Under the pieces are notes generated by a model that saw only the letters and a list, made by a program, of their open reading frames with translations, did not search any database and was not told the origin of the DNA. A DNA stretch of 64,000 nt from Hydrogenophaga sp. IBVHS1 (GTDB lineage: Bacteria > Pseudomonadota > Gammaproteobacteria > Burkholderiales > Burkholderiaceae_C). Positions within the stretch are counted from its first letter, which is position 1. Every line of letters starts with the position of its first letter. The translations under genes and the position numbers were made by a program. Positions 48,208-57,015 of this stretch are shown one piece after another. The stretch spans positions 806,001 through 870,000 of the forward strand of contig NZ_NFUU01000001.1 in the NCBI RefSeq assembly GCF_002127265.1, in the 5' to 3' direction.

Positions 48208-48896
48208 AGGACTTCAAGTTCGAGAACATCATTTGCGGATACGGCGACACCATGGTGCTGCGCCGCGTAAGCGGGCGCGTGGGGCCCGGCCGGGTACTCG
48301 GCATTCTCGGTCGCAATGGTGTGGGCAAGACCACGCTCCTGCGCGCGCTCGCGGGGTTTCTGCCGTTGGCCAGCGGCCAGGTGAATTGGGCAGGGCGAGA
48401 TCTGCAGGGCGTGCCGCCCCACCGCCGTCTGGCCGAGAGCATCGCGTATGCACCGCAGGAAGAAGTGGTGTTCGCCGAACTCAGTGTGGCGGAGAACCTC
48501 TGGCTGCACCTGCCCGAGCGCCAGGGCGATCGTTACGCGCCCATGCTGGCCCAGTTCCCGCGCCTGGCCGAGCGCATGGCGCAACGCGCCGGTTCACTCA
48601 GTGGCGGCGAGCGCAAACTGCTGTCTTTTGCGCGAACGCTCGGTTTGCGCGCTGACCTGAGCCTGCTGGACGAACCCACCGAAGGCGTACAGCCGGAGAA
48701 CATCGAACGCATGGCGACGCTGCTGCGCCATCGCCGAGACGAAGAAGGGGCCGCCTTCATCGTGGTGGAACAGAACCTGTCGTTCCTGATGAGCGTGGCC
48801 GACGATGTGCTGGTGCTCGACCATGGAGACTGCGTGCTGCAGGGGCCGCTGGCGAGCTTCGGACGCGATGCGCTGGAGGCGCACCTCGTGGTTTAG
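48204..48896 (+). CDS. ABC transporter ATP-binding protein (LivF/UrtE-like)
   Basis: A 230-residue ATPase. Walker A GRNGVGKTTLLRALAG begins near residue 36, the signature is GSLSGGERKLLSFARTL and Walker B is LSLLDEPTEGVQPEN. It supplies the second nucleotide-binding site next to the fused LivM-LivG. The GTG start overlaps the fusion stop. The convergent RDD gene overlaps its 3' end by 4 bases. Confidence 0.92.
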   Translation: MKDFKFENIICGYGDTMVLRRVSGRVGPGRVLGILGRNGVGKTTLLRALAGFLPLASGQVNWAGRDLQGVPPHRRLAESIAYAPQEEVVFAELSVAENLWLHLPERQGDRYAPMLAQFPRLAERMAQRAGSLSGGERKLLSFARTLGLRADLSLLDEPTEGVQPENIERMATLLRHRRDEEGAAFIVVEQNLSFLMSVADDVLVLDHGDCVLQGPLASFGRDALEAHLVV

Positions 48897-49339
48897 GGCC
48901 TTGCCTTGTTGACGCGCACCACCACCGTGCCAGCCAGCTTGTCGTGCCAGCCCTGTTTTCTGGGGTCGAATGCCACCCAGAGGAAGCCGAGTCCCAACGG
49001 CATGGCAGCGAGAAAGTAGCCGAGGTAGCGACCGACCGACTGGCCCACGGTCAGGCTCTTGCCGGTGCTGGCGTCCACCACGGCAATGGACACGGCCATC
49101 TTGCCGGGCGTGGCCTGCTTGTACAGCCAGAACGCAATGGCAAACACCGCTGGCGCCACCCAGGTCAGCAGAAAATCCACTTTGCCCGCCACCAGACCCG
49201 TCTGCGCCATGTCGAGATAGGCCCAGCCATAGAAGGCGATGAGCAACGGGAGCGTAATGCACACGATCACCACGGTGTCGATGAGCGTGGCGAGCAGGCG
49301 GACCCAAAAGCCTGCGTAGGAACGGACGTCGTGGTTCAT
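48893..49339 (-). CDS. RDD-family membrane protein
   Basis: A 148-residue inner-membrane protein of the RDD family with about three helices. The N-terminal helix is YAGFWVRLLATLIDTVVIVCITLPLLIAFYGW with the family R and D (RLLATLID), then FLLTWVAPAVFAIAFWLYKQATPGKMAVSIAVVD, and GRYLGYFLAAMPLGLGFLWVAFDPRKQGWHDKLAGTVVVR. The family is widespread and its function largely unknown; some members are Na+/H+ antiporters. It overlaps the convergent ATPase gene by 4 bases. Confidence 0.9.
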   Translation of the reverse strand: MNHDVRSYAGFWVRLLATLIDTVVIVCITLPLLIAFYGWAYLDMAQTGLVAGKVDFLLTWVAPAVFAIAFWLYKQATPGKMAVSIAVVDASTGKSLTVGQSVGRYLGYFLAAMPLGLGFLWVAFDPRKQGWHDKLAGTVVVRVNKARP

Positions 49340-49549
49340 GAGACTTTGAAGGAGGCGGGTGGAGTGAGATTCCGGATGCTAGTCACCCGCAATGCGTTGT
49401 TGCCTGATCCGGCACCAGCCACCAGGTTGGCCTACAGGGCGATGCATTTCAGGAATCAACGATCGCAGTTGTGGGGGGCTTTTCTGAGCTGCCGGTCATT
49501 CCAAGAGCCTGCGCTTACACTGCGCCTTCTTTTTTCAGGCCTCACGTTC

Positions 49550-50290
49550 ATGCCCGAGTCTTCTCCCGACCACACGCTCCAGATCAAGCCGGTGCCGGCG
49601 CGGCGCACGTTCGAGCTGGTGGTCAACCGCATTCGTGAACAGTTGGCGAATGGCGCGCTCAAGCCGGGCGACAAGCTGCCTTCAGAGAAAGACCTCGCTG
49701 AGCAACTGGGTGTGGGGCGCAATGCGGTGCGCGAGGCGCTGCGCAACCTGGAGAACGCGGGCCTGATCGCCATGGAACTGGGCGTGAAGGGTGGGGCGTT
49801 CATCCGGGAGGGGGACACCACAGGCAAGGTGACACAGGTGATGAGCGACATGGTTCACCTGGGCTCGATCTCGGTGGACGACCTGACCGAACTGCGCATT
49901 CACCTGCTCGACGTGGTGGTGCGCCTGGCGTGCGAGCGCGCCACGGAAGAAGATTTCGCCGCGCTCAAGGACATCGTGGACAAGACCGCATCGACCTTGT
50001 CCGACCCGAGCTACGAACAGCGACTGGCTTACTCGCTGGAGTTCTACCGCATCCTGGCCAGGGCCACGCGCAACCGGGCGATCAGCATGGTAGTGGACTC
50101 CATCAGCGACACGGTGGGCCGCCTTCTGGGCCCCACGTACTTCTCGCCGGTGGAGCTGGCGGCGGCGCGCCAACGGTTTTACGAGCGGTTCGTTCGCCGA
50201 GATGCCGACGGCGCCAGCCGCGAACTTCGCTCGCTGCTGGTGGCCCTGCGCGATCTGGCCAAGAGCCTCAACCTCGGCTCAGGTCGCTGA
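49550..50290 (+). CDS. FadR-type GntR-family regulator (FCD domain)
   Basis: A 246-residue regulator. The N-terminal winged helix (GDKLPSEKDLAEQLGVGRNAVREALRNLENAGLI, about residues 40-73) is followed by a helical FCD effector domain. Where many FCD proteins have FH in helix 4, this one has FY (YSLEFYRILARATRN), and the later histidine is also Tyr (FYERFVRRDA), so the usual metal-ligand set looks incomplete. It directly precedes the Liv transporter and catabolic genes on the same strand, 202 bp upstream, and probably represses them until an inducer binds. Confidence 0.9.
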   Translation: MPESSPDHTLQIKPVPARRTFELVVNRIREQLANGALKPGDKLPSEKDLAEQLGVGRNAVREALRNLENAGLIAMELGVKGGAFIREGDTTGKVTQVMSDMVHLGSISVDDLTELRIHLLDVVVRLACERATEEDFAALKDIVDKTASTLSDPSYEQRLAYSLEFYRILARATRNRAISMVVDSISDTVGRLLGPTYFSPVELAAARQRFYERFVRRDADGASRELRSLLVALRDLAKSLNLGSGR

Positions 50291-50374
50291 CCGGGCGAGC
50301 CTTCCAGACCCTCTGTTTTTTGGGATACGGGTTTACCCCCATGGCGTAATTTCGATCGTCTTTCAAAATAGTGG

Positions 50375-50389
50375 GACCTTTTAAAGGTC
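50375..50389. promoter_or_regulatory. Palindromic operator candidate upstream of the Liv operon
   Basis: GACCTTT-T-AAAGGTC is a perfect dyad with 7-bp arms, flanked by GTGG on the left and GGAC on the right, which extends the symmetry (GT/AC). It lies 104 bp upstream of the livH ATG and downstream of the FadR-type regulator gene, so it is a candidate binding site for that regulator. Confidence 0.55.
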
Positions 50390-50492
50390 GGACATTTAAA
50401 AACTATCTGGAGACGAAATTTTGGGAGGCTGCTCCGCGGGAGACGGGTGCGGTCGGGCCTTGGCCACCGCTGCCTCCCACAAGCGCCCTGTC

Positions 50493-51440
50493 ATGGAATA
50501 TTTCATCGTTGCCCTGCTCAACGGCGTGAGCTACGGCCTGCTGTTGTTCATGCTGTCCTCAGGCCTCACGCTCATCTTCAGCATGATGGGCGTGCTGAAT
50601 TTCGCGCACGCCAGCTTCTACATGCTGGGCGCCTATTTCGCCTACGCCATCAGCACCTACCTGGGTTTCTGGGTCGGTCTGTTTGTGGCACCGCTCGCGG
50701 TGGGTGCCATTGGTGCGCTGGTTGAACGCCATGGCCTGCGCGTGGTGCACAAGCATGGCCACATCGCCGAGCTGCTTTTCACCTTCGGCCTGGCCTACAT
50801 GATCGTGGAGGTGGTGCAGGTGATCTGGGGCCGCATGACGATGCCCTACGCCGCGCCGGTGGAGCTGGATCGCCCGCTGTTCACCCTGTTCTCCACCACC
50901 TTCCCGGCCTACCGCGGCTTCATGATGCTGGTGGCGCTGCTGATGCTGCTCTCCATCTACCTGCTGCTCAAGAAGACGCGCATCGGGCTCGTGATCCAGG
51001 CGGCGCTCACGCACCCCGAGTCGGTGGAGGCGCTGGGCCACAACGTGCCGCGCGTGTTCACCATGGTTTTCGGCGGCGGCGCGGCGCTGGCCGGTCTGGC
51101 CGGCGTGATTGGCGGCAATGCCTTCGTGACGGAGCCTTCCATGGCGGCGGCGGTGGGCAGCATCATTTTCGTGGTGGTGGTCATCGGCGGGCTGGGCTCG
51201 CTGGTGGGTGCGCTGCTGGCTTCCCTGCTCATCGGCGTGGTGCAGACCTTCGCCGTGTCCATGGACTATTCGTTGCTCACGCTGGTGAGCCGCTGGGGCG
51301 TGGTGATCGACGAATCGACACCGGCCTACGACCTCTTCAAGCTCACCGTGGCGCAGGTGGCGCCGATCCTGCCCTACGTGCTGCTGATCCTGGTGCTGGT
51401 GTTCCGGCCACGTGGTCTGCTCGGAACGCGGGAGACCTGA
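50493..51440 (+). CDS. Branched-chain-type ABC transporter permease (LivH-like)
   Basis: A 315-residue inner-membrane permease with about eight helices. LLFMLSSGLTLIFSMMGVLNFAHASFYMLGAYFAY is the LivH N-terminal signature; the loop ALTHPESVEALGHNVPRVFTMVFGGGAALAGLAGVIGG follows. ATG 50493 (MEYFIVALLNGVSYG) fits the family start. First gene of the second Liv-type transporter. The substrate may be an aromatic, cyclic or dicarboxylic compound rather than leucine, judging from the downstream catabolic genes. Confidence 0.92.
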   Translation: MEYFIVALLNGVSYGLLLFMLSSGLTLIFSMMGVLNFAHASFYMLGAYFAYAISTYLGFWVGLFVAPLAVGAIGALVERHGLRVVHKHGHIAELLFTFGLAYMIVEVVQVIWGRMTMPYAAPVELDRPLFTLFSTTFPAYRGFMMLVALLMLLSIYLLLKKTRIGLVIQAALTHPESVEALGHNVPRVFTMVFGGGAALAGLAGVIGGNAFVTEPSMAAAVGSIIFVVVVIGGLGSLVGALLASLLIGVVQTFAVSMDYSLLTLVSRWGVVIDESTPAYDLFKLTVAQVAPILPYVLLILVLVFRPRGLLGTRET

Positions 51441-51443
51441 ACC

Positions 51444-52715
51444 ATGAACAACGTCCTCCTGAAACACGGGCTCCCATGGGTGGCACTGGCGCTGGTGGTG
51501 GTGTTCGCACCGCTGGTGTTCAACAGCTCGGCGTCGATCTATTTCCTCTCGACGATGGGCATCCTCATCTTGTTCTGCCTGTCGTACAACATGCTGCTGG
51601 GGCAGGGCGGCATGCTCTCCTTTGGCCATGCGGTGTATTCGGGCCTTGGCGCACATTTCGCCATCCACGCCATGAACATGGCCACCAACGGCGCGCTGTG
51701 GATTCCGGTCTATCTGATTCCTCTGGTGGGTGGTGTGGCGGGCCTGCTGTTCGGCGCGCTGTTCGGCCTGATCATGACGAAGAAGGCCGGCATGACCTTC
51801 GCCATGATCACGCTCGGCATTGGCGAGCTGGTTTATGCGCTGTCGCACATGTTCCCCAGTTTCTTCGGCGGCGAAGGTGGCCTGTCCACCAACCGCAGCT
51901 ATGGGGAACCGCTGTTCGGTCTGTCCTTCGGGCCACAGATTCAGGTGTATTACCTCATTGCGCTCTGGCTCGTGCTCAGCACGGTGGTGATGTACGCCTT
52001 CACGCAGACGCCGCTGGGGCGCATAGCCAACGCGGTGCGCGACAACCCCGAGCGCGCCGAGTTCATCGGCTACGACACGCGGCGCGTGCGCTACATCGTG
52101 CTGGTGCTGGCCACCTTCTTCGCGGGTGTGGCAGGTGGCCTGTCGGCCATCAACTTCGAGGTGGTGAGCGCCGAGAGCCTGAGCGCCCAGCGCTCGGCAG
52201 ACGCGCTGATCCTCACCTTCATCGGCGGCACCACCAGCTTCGCCGGCCCCATCGTGGGTGCGGTGGTGGGCGGGTTCCTCATGCACAAACTGTCGGACTT
52301 CACCGGGGCCTGGCAGTTCTACCTGGGTGCCTTCTTCGTGCTGTTCGTGATGTACGCGCCCGCTGGTCTCACCGGCTTGATCACGTCGAACTGGCGCGTG
52401 CTGCGCTCGGGCCGATTCGGCCGTGTCGCTCCTCACTGGATCTCGGTGGTGCTGGCGGCCACGCTCATCGCGCTGGGCACCGTCATCCTGGTGGAGCTGG
52501 CGTACATCAACGCCTTCGGCACCAGCAAGGCCGCTGCGGCGCGGTTGCTGGAGCGGCTGGGCGACAACGGCATGTGGATCGGAGCGGGGGTGGGTGCGGC
52601 GCTGGTGCTGCTGGGCTCGCTCTGGCTGCGCGCGCGCAAGGCGGCCTTTGTGAATGCCTGGGATGGCGTGAACGCCGAGATCGACGCGCAAGACCTGGAA
52701 GGCCGGAAATCATGA
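51444..52715 (+). CDS. Branched-chain-type ABC transporter permease (LivM-like)
   Basis: A 423-residue inner-membrane permease. The LivM core is YFLSTMGILILFCLSYNMLLGQGGMLSFGHAVYSGLGAH and AVRDNPERAEFIGYDTRRVRYIVLVLATFFAGVAGGL. The C-terminus is extended by about 90 residues with two more hydrophobic segments (SVVLAATLIALGTVILVELAYINAF; GAALVLLGSLWLRARKAAF), which is longer than usual LivM (about 330-420). It overlaps the ATPase start by 4 bases. Confidence 0.92.
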   Translation: MNNVLLKHGLPWVALALVVVFAPLVFNSSASIYFLSTMGILILFCLSYNMLLGQGGMLSFGHAVYSGLGAHFAIHAMNMATNGALWIPVYLIPLVGGVAGLLFGALFGLIMTKKAGMTFAMITLGIGELVYALSHMFPSFFGGEGGLSTNRSYGEPLFGLSFGPQIQVYYLIALWLVLSTVVMYAFTQTPLGRIANAVRDNPERAEFIGYDTRRVRYIVLVLATFFAGVAGGLSAINFEVVSAESLSAQRSADALILTFIGGTTSFAGPIVGAVVGGFLMHKLSDFTGAWQFYLGAFFVLFVMYAPAGLTGLITSNWRVLRSGRFGRVAPHWISVVLAATLIALGTVILVELAYINAFGTSKAAAARLLERLGDNGMWIGAGVGAALVLLGSLWLRARKAAFVNAWDGVNAEIDAQDLEGRKS

Positions 52716-53479
52716 ATGCACCCGCCATCGAACTGCGCGACGTGCGCAAGCGCTTCGGCGTCACCGAGATCATTCGCGGCGCCAACCTGGTGGTGCCGGC
52801 AGGCGAACGCTTCGCCATCATCGGCCCCAACGGCGCGGGCAAGACCACGCTGTTCAACCTCATCTCGGGCCGTTTCGGCCTGAGCTCCGGCGAGATCCTG
52901 CTCAAGGGCCAGTCCATCGTGGGACTGAAGCCGTTCGAGATCAACCGCGCGGGCCTCTCGCGCAGTTTCCAGATCACCAACATCTTTCACCGCCTGAGCG
53001 TGTATGAAAACCTGCGCTGCGCGGTCATGTGGTCGCTCGGCTACCGCTATTCGTTCTGGCAGCGCCTGGGCGGCCTGAAGGACGTGCGCGAACAGGCCGA
53101 GGCCATCCTGGAGCAGACCGGCCTTACGGCCAAGCGCGACGTGGCCGCCGGCTTGTTGCCTTATGCCGAACAACGCGCTCTGGAGATCGGCGTGACGGTG
53201 GCCGGTGGTGCCGAGGTGATCCTGCTCGACGAGCCCACCGCCGGCATGAGCCGTTCGGAATCCGACGCGGCGGTGGACCTGATTCGCCGCATGACGGTGG
53301 GCAAGACGCTGCTGATGGTTGAGCACGACATGGGCGTGGTGTTTGGCCTGGCCGACAAGATCGCGGTGGTGGTGTACGGCGAGGTGATCGCCTGCGACAC
53401 GCCCGAGCGCATCCGCTCCAACGCCGCTGTGCAGGAAGCCTATCTGGGCACCACAGCTAACGAGGAAGCATCGGCATGA
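52712..53479 (+). CDS. ABC transporter ATP-binding protein (LivG-like)
   Basis: A 255-residue ATPase with Walker A GPNGAGKTTLFN (residue ~35), the long LivG insert (FHRLSVYENLRCAVMWSLGYRYSFWQRLGG), a degenerate signature region (LLPYAEQRALEIGVTVAGGA) and Walker B VILLDEPTAGMSRSE. The ABC signature reads LLPYAEQRALEIG rather than LSYGEQRALEIA-type, i.e. the central Gly is Ala. ATGA overlaps join it to the genes on both sides. Confidence 0.92.
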   Translation: MNAPAIELRDVRKRFGVTEIIRGANLVVPAGERFAIIGPNGAGKTTLFNLISGRFGLSSGEILLKGQSIVGLKPFEINRAGLSRSFQITNIFHRLSVYENLRCAVMWSLGYRYSFWQRLGGLKDVREQAEAILEQTGLTAKRDVAAGLLPYAEQRALEIGVTVAGGAEVILLDEPTAGMSRSESDAAVDLIRRMTVGKTLLMVEHDMGVVFGLADKIAVVVYGEVIACDTPERIRSNAAVQEAYLGTTANEEASA

Positions 53480-54195
53480 GCGCGGTCAACACTTCCAGTC
53501 CCCTGCTCGAACTGCGCGACGTCCATGGCTTCTACGGCAAGAGCCACGTGCTGCATGGGTTGAATCTTCATGTGGGGCAAGGCGAGATCGTCAGCCTGCT
53601 GGGCCGCAATGGCGTGGGCCGCTCCACGGCCGTGAAGGCGGCCATGGGGCAGGTGCAGGCCACCGGCTCCATCCGTTTCAAAGGTGAGGAAATCCTTGGC
53701 CTCAAGGCGTTCCAGATTGCACACCGTGGCCTGGGCTATGTACCCGAAAGCCGCGACATCTATCCCACGCTCACTGTGGAGCAGAACCTGATGCTGGGCG
53801 AGAAGAAGGGCAAGGCTTCGCGCTGGTCGATGGACGACATGTACACGTTGTTCCCTCGTCTGAAGGAGCGGCGCCACACGGCGGCCGGTGTGCTTTCGGG
53901 CGGGGAGCAGCAGATGCTCACGCTGTGCCGCACGCTCATGGGCGACCCCGATCTCATCATGATCGATGAGCCCACCGAGGGCCTCGCGCCCAAGATCGTC
54001 GAACAGGTGGGCGCTTACCTCGAAGAGCTTCGCCGGCGCGGCATCTCGGTGCTGCTGGTCGAGCAGAAGCTGGCCATCGCCATGCAGATTTCCCAACGCG
54101 TCTATGTCATGGGACACGGCGCCATCGTCTTCGAGGGCACGCCCTCGGACCTCCAGCGCAACAGCCAGATCCGCAAGGAATGGCTGGAGGTGTAG
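53476..54195 (+). CDS. ABC transporter ATP-binding protein (LivF-like), Walker A Lys-to-Arg
   Basis: A 239-residue LivF-type ATPase. The Walker A loop reads GRNGVGRST (residues 43-51), with Arg49 where the invariant lysine normally contacts ATP phosphates. The rest is intact: signature GVLSGGEQQMLTLCRTL, Walker B LIMIDEPTEGLAPK, switch region VLLVEQKLAIAMQI. I recall similar GRNGVGRST loops in some beta-proteobacterial LivF proteins, so this may be a lineage variant that relies on the partner LivG site. ATGA overlap with livG; the binding-protein gene follows 46 bp later. Confidence 0.93.
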   Translation: MSAVNTSSPLLELRDVHGFYGKSHVLHGLNLHVGQGEIVSLLGRNGVGRSTAVKAAMGQVQATGSIRFKGEEILGLKAFQIAHRGLGYVPESRDIYPTLTVEQNLMLGEKKGKASRWSMDDMYTLFPRLKERRHTAAGVLSGGEQQMLTLCRTLMGDPDLIMIDEPTEGLAPKIVEQVGAYLEELRRRGISVLLVEQKLAIAMQISQRVYVMGHGAIVFEGTPSDLQRNSQIRKEWLEV

Positions 54196-54241
54196 CGATT
54201 CGCTCTCTGGCTTTGCACCATCCACCCTTCAAGGAGACACC

Positions 54242-55474
54242 ATGAAAACTTTCCTCCGTTCCGCCACCGGCCTGGCCGTCGCACTGGCCTGCTCGGCATC
54301 CTGGGCCGAGGTCGTGAAGATCGCGCACATCGATCCTTTCTCCGGCCCGGCTGCGGCCATCGTGGAGAACGCCAACAAGACACTGCGCATGGTGGTGGAG
54401 ATCGCCAACAAGGAGAACTGGGCGTCCGGCCACACCTACGAAGTGGTGAACTTCGACGGCAAGGGCAGCCCGCAGGAATCGCTGCAGCAGCTCAAGAGCG
54501 CTTCAGACCAGGGCATCCGCTACATCGCCCACGCCCACAGCTCGGCTGTGGCCGCCGCGCTCATCGACGCCATCAACCGCCACAACGAGCGCAACCCGGG
54601 CAAGGAACTTGTCTACCTGGACGTGACCAACGGCGCACCCGAACTCACCAACGAGAAGTGCAGCTTCTGGCACTTCCGCTTCGACTCGCACCAGGACATG
54701 AAGACGCAGGGCCTGGTGAGCTACATGGCCACGTTGCCCGATCTCAAGAAGATCTACCTGATCAACCAGAACTACTCCACCGGCCAGCAGACCAGTGCCG
54801 GCGTGAAGGCCGTGCTCAAGCAGAAGCGGCCGGACGTGGAAATCGTCGGTGACGACCTGCACCCCATGCTCGCGGTGAAGGATTTCGCGCCCTACGTGGC
54901 CAAGATCAAGGCCTCGGGCGCCCAAGCGGTGGTCACCGCCAACTGGAGCGCCGACCTGACGCTGCTGATCAAGGCCGCGAAGGACGCGAGCCTGAAGGTG
55001 CCCTTCTTCACCTACAACGCCGCCACCACCGGCGCGCCCACCGCGCTGGCCTCGGCCAACGCCGAGGACGTGAAGCTCATCACCTACTGGAACCCGAACG
55101 ACTACCCGAACGAGAGCAAGAAGGTGATGGAGCCGTTCCGCGCCAAATACAACGACGACTTCGTCGTGCTGCCGTACTACAGCACCATGAAACTGCTCTC
55201 GGCCGCCATGGCCAAGGCCAAGTCCACCGAGCCACTGGCCGTGGCTCGCGCGCTCGAAGGCCTGAAGGTCATGAGCATGAACGGCGAAATCGAGATGCGA
55301 AAGATGGACCACCAGATCCAGCAGTCGCAGGTGGTCTCAACCTGGACCAAGGCCGACGGCAAGGCTGTGAAGTACGACCTGGAGAAAACCGGCTACGGCT
55401 GGAAGACGCTGCAGAAGCTGGAGCCCTATGTGTCTTCGCTGCCCACCTCCTGCCAGATGAAGCGACCGGGCTGA
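54242..55474 (+). CDS. Branched-chain-type ABC substrate-binding protein
   Basis: A 410-residue periplasmic binding protein of the Leu/Ile/Val class. The Sec signal peptide is MKTFLRSATGLAVALACSASWA, with cleavage before EVVKIAHIDPFSGPAAAIVEN. Body segments KSASDQGIRYIAHAHSSAVAAALIDAINRHNERNPGKE and YLINQNYSTGQQTSAGVKAVL are typical. It is the last of the five transporter genes and immediately precedes the aldehyde dehydrogenase gene. Ligand unknown; binding proteins of this class also take aromatic acids and amides. Confidence 0.9.
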   Translation: MKTFLRSATGLAVALACSASWAEVVKIAHIDPFSGPAAAIVENANKTLRMVVEIANKENWASGHTYEVVNFDGKGSPQESLQQLKSASDQGIRYIAHAHSSAVAAALIDAINRHNERNPGKELVYLDVTNGAPELTNEKCSFWHFRFDSHQDMKTQGLVSYMATLPDLKKIYLINQNYSTGQQTSAGVKAVLKQKRPDVEIVGDDLHPMLAVKDFAPYVAKIKASGAQAVVTANWSADLTLLIKAAKDASLKVPFFTYNAATTGAPTALASANAEDVKLITYWNPNDYPNESKKVMEPFRAKYNDDFVVLPYYSTMKLLSAAMAKAKSTEPLAVARALEGLKVMSMNGEIEMRKMDHQIQQSQVVSTWTKADGKAVKYDLEKTGYGWKTLQKLEPYVSSLPTSCQMKRPG

Positions 55475-55499
55475 ACGCCCCTCCACCAGGACACACACC

Positions 55500-57002
55500 A
55501 TGGGAAGCATTCAAACCCAGTTCAAGCCGCCCGCGTTCCTGAACGGCCAGCCCAAGCTGCTGCTGATCGACGGGCAGCTGGTGCCTGCCGCTTCGGGCAA
55601 GACCTTCAAGACCTGGAACCCGAGCACCGGCAAGGTGCTGGCCGAAGTGGCCGAGGCGGGCGCTGAAGACATCCACCGCGCGGTGGCCGCTGCGCGCCGC
55701 GCCTTCGAGGGCCCGTGGAGCAAGTTCAAGCCGTTCGACCGCCAGGCCGTGCTGCTCAAGCTGGCCGACCTGCTCGACCAGCACTTCGAGGAACTCTCCA
55801 CCCTGGACACCCTGGACATGGGCGGCCCCATTGCCCGCACCTCGGCCGGGCGCCGCCGTGGCATTGCCCTGCTGCGCTACTACGCCGGGCTGGCCACGGC
55901 CACCCACGGCCACACCATCGACAACTCGGTCGACGGCAACGTGTTCTCCTACACCCTGAAGGAGCCGGTGGGCGTGGTGGCGGCCATCAACCCCTGGAAC
56001 GGCCCGCTGGGCCTGGCCATCTGGAAGATCGCCCCGGCGCTGGCCACCGGTTGCACCATGGTGCTCAAGCCCGCCGAGCAGGCGCCGCTGTCACCGCTGC
56101 GCCTGGGCGAGCTCTGCCTGGAGGCGGGTATTCCGCCCGGTGTGGTCAACGTGGTGACCGGCTTCGGTGAAGCCGGTGCGGCGCTGGCCGCGCACCCCGA
56201 TGTGGACAAGATCGCCTTCACCGGCTCCACCGAAGTGGGCCAGCACATCGTGCGCGCCTCGGCCGGCAACATGAAGCGTGTCTCGGTCGAGCTCGGCGGC
56301 AAGTCGCCCAACATCGTGTTTGCCGATGCCGACCTGGACGAGGCGGTGCCCGGCGCGGCCATGGCCGTGTTCAACAACTCAGGGCAGATCTGCAGCGCGG
56401 GCACGCGCCTGTTTGTGGAGCGCAGCATCCACGACGAGTTTGTTGAACGCGTGGCGGCCTTCGCCAAGACCCTTCGCGTGGGCGATCCGCTGGACCCGAG
56501 CACCCAGCTCGGCCCGCTGGTGAGCGATTCGCAGCTCGAGCGCGTGACCGGCTATCTGGCGGCGGGCAAGGCCGAAGGGGCCAAGGCGCTCTCGGGCGGA
56601 GCGCGCATCACCGAAGGGGCGCTGGCCGAGGGTTACTTCGTGGCGCCCACGATCTTTGCGGGGGTGAACGACGGCATGAGCATTGCGCGCGAGGAGATCT
56701 TCGGGCCGGTGATCTCGGCGATGCCGTTTGACGACGTGGACGAAGTGATCCGGCGGGGCAACGACACGCCGTACGGGCTGGGCAGCGGGGTGTGGACGCG
56801 CGACATCAGCAACGCGCAGCGCGTCTCGCGCGGGCTGCGCACGGGCACGGTGTGGGTGAACTGCTACCAGACGATGGACCCGGCGGTGCCCTTCGGTGGC
56901 TACAAGATGAGTGGCTATGGCCGCGAGTCGGGCGCCGAGCACATGGAAGAGTACTTGCAGACCAAGGCGGTGTGGCTCAAGGGCCACCCCATGAAGCGCT
57001 GA
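55500..57002 (+). CDS. Aldehyde dehydrogenase
   Basis: A 500-residue NAD(P)-dependent aldehyde dehydrogenase. The general base glutamate is in VELGGKSPNIVFADADLD (about residue 265) and the catalytic cysteine in NNSGQICSAGTRLFVE (about 299). It resembles the phenylacetaldehyde/betaine-aldehyde-like group, but the substrate is not determinable. It lies 25 bp after the binding-protein gene and 13 bp before the GMC oxidoreductase gene, so an alcohol-to-aldehyde-to-acid sequence with the GMC enzyme is plausible. Confidence 0.92.
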   Translation: MGSIQTQFKPPAFLNGQPKLLLIDGQLVPAASGKTFKTWNPSTGKVLAEVAEAGAEDIHRAVAAARRAFEGPWSKFKPFDRQAVLLKLADLLDQHFEELSTLDTLDMGGPIARTSAGRRRGIALLRYYAGLATATHGHTIDNSVDGNVFSYTLKEPVGVVAAINPWNGPLGLAIWKIAPALATGCTMVLKPAEQAPLSPLRLGELCLEAGIPPGVVNVVTGFGEAGAALAAHPDVDKIAFTGSTEVGQHIVRASAGNMKRVSVELGGKSPNIVFADADLDEAVPGAAMAVFNNSGQICSAGTRLFVERSIHDEFVERVAAFAKTLRVGDPLDPSTQLGPLVSDSQLERVTGYLAAGKAEGAKALSGGARITEGALAEGYFVAPTIFAGVNDGMSIAREEIFGPVISAMPFDDVDEVIRRGNDTPYGLGSGVWTRDISNAQRVSRGLRTGTVWVNCYQTMDPAVPFGGYKMSGYGRESGAEHMEEYLQTKAVWLKGHPMKR

Positions 57003-57015
57003 GTTGAAAGCACCC

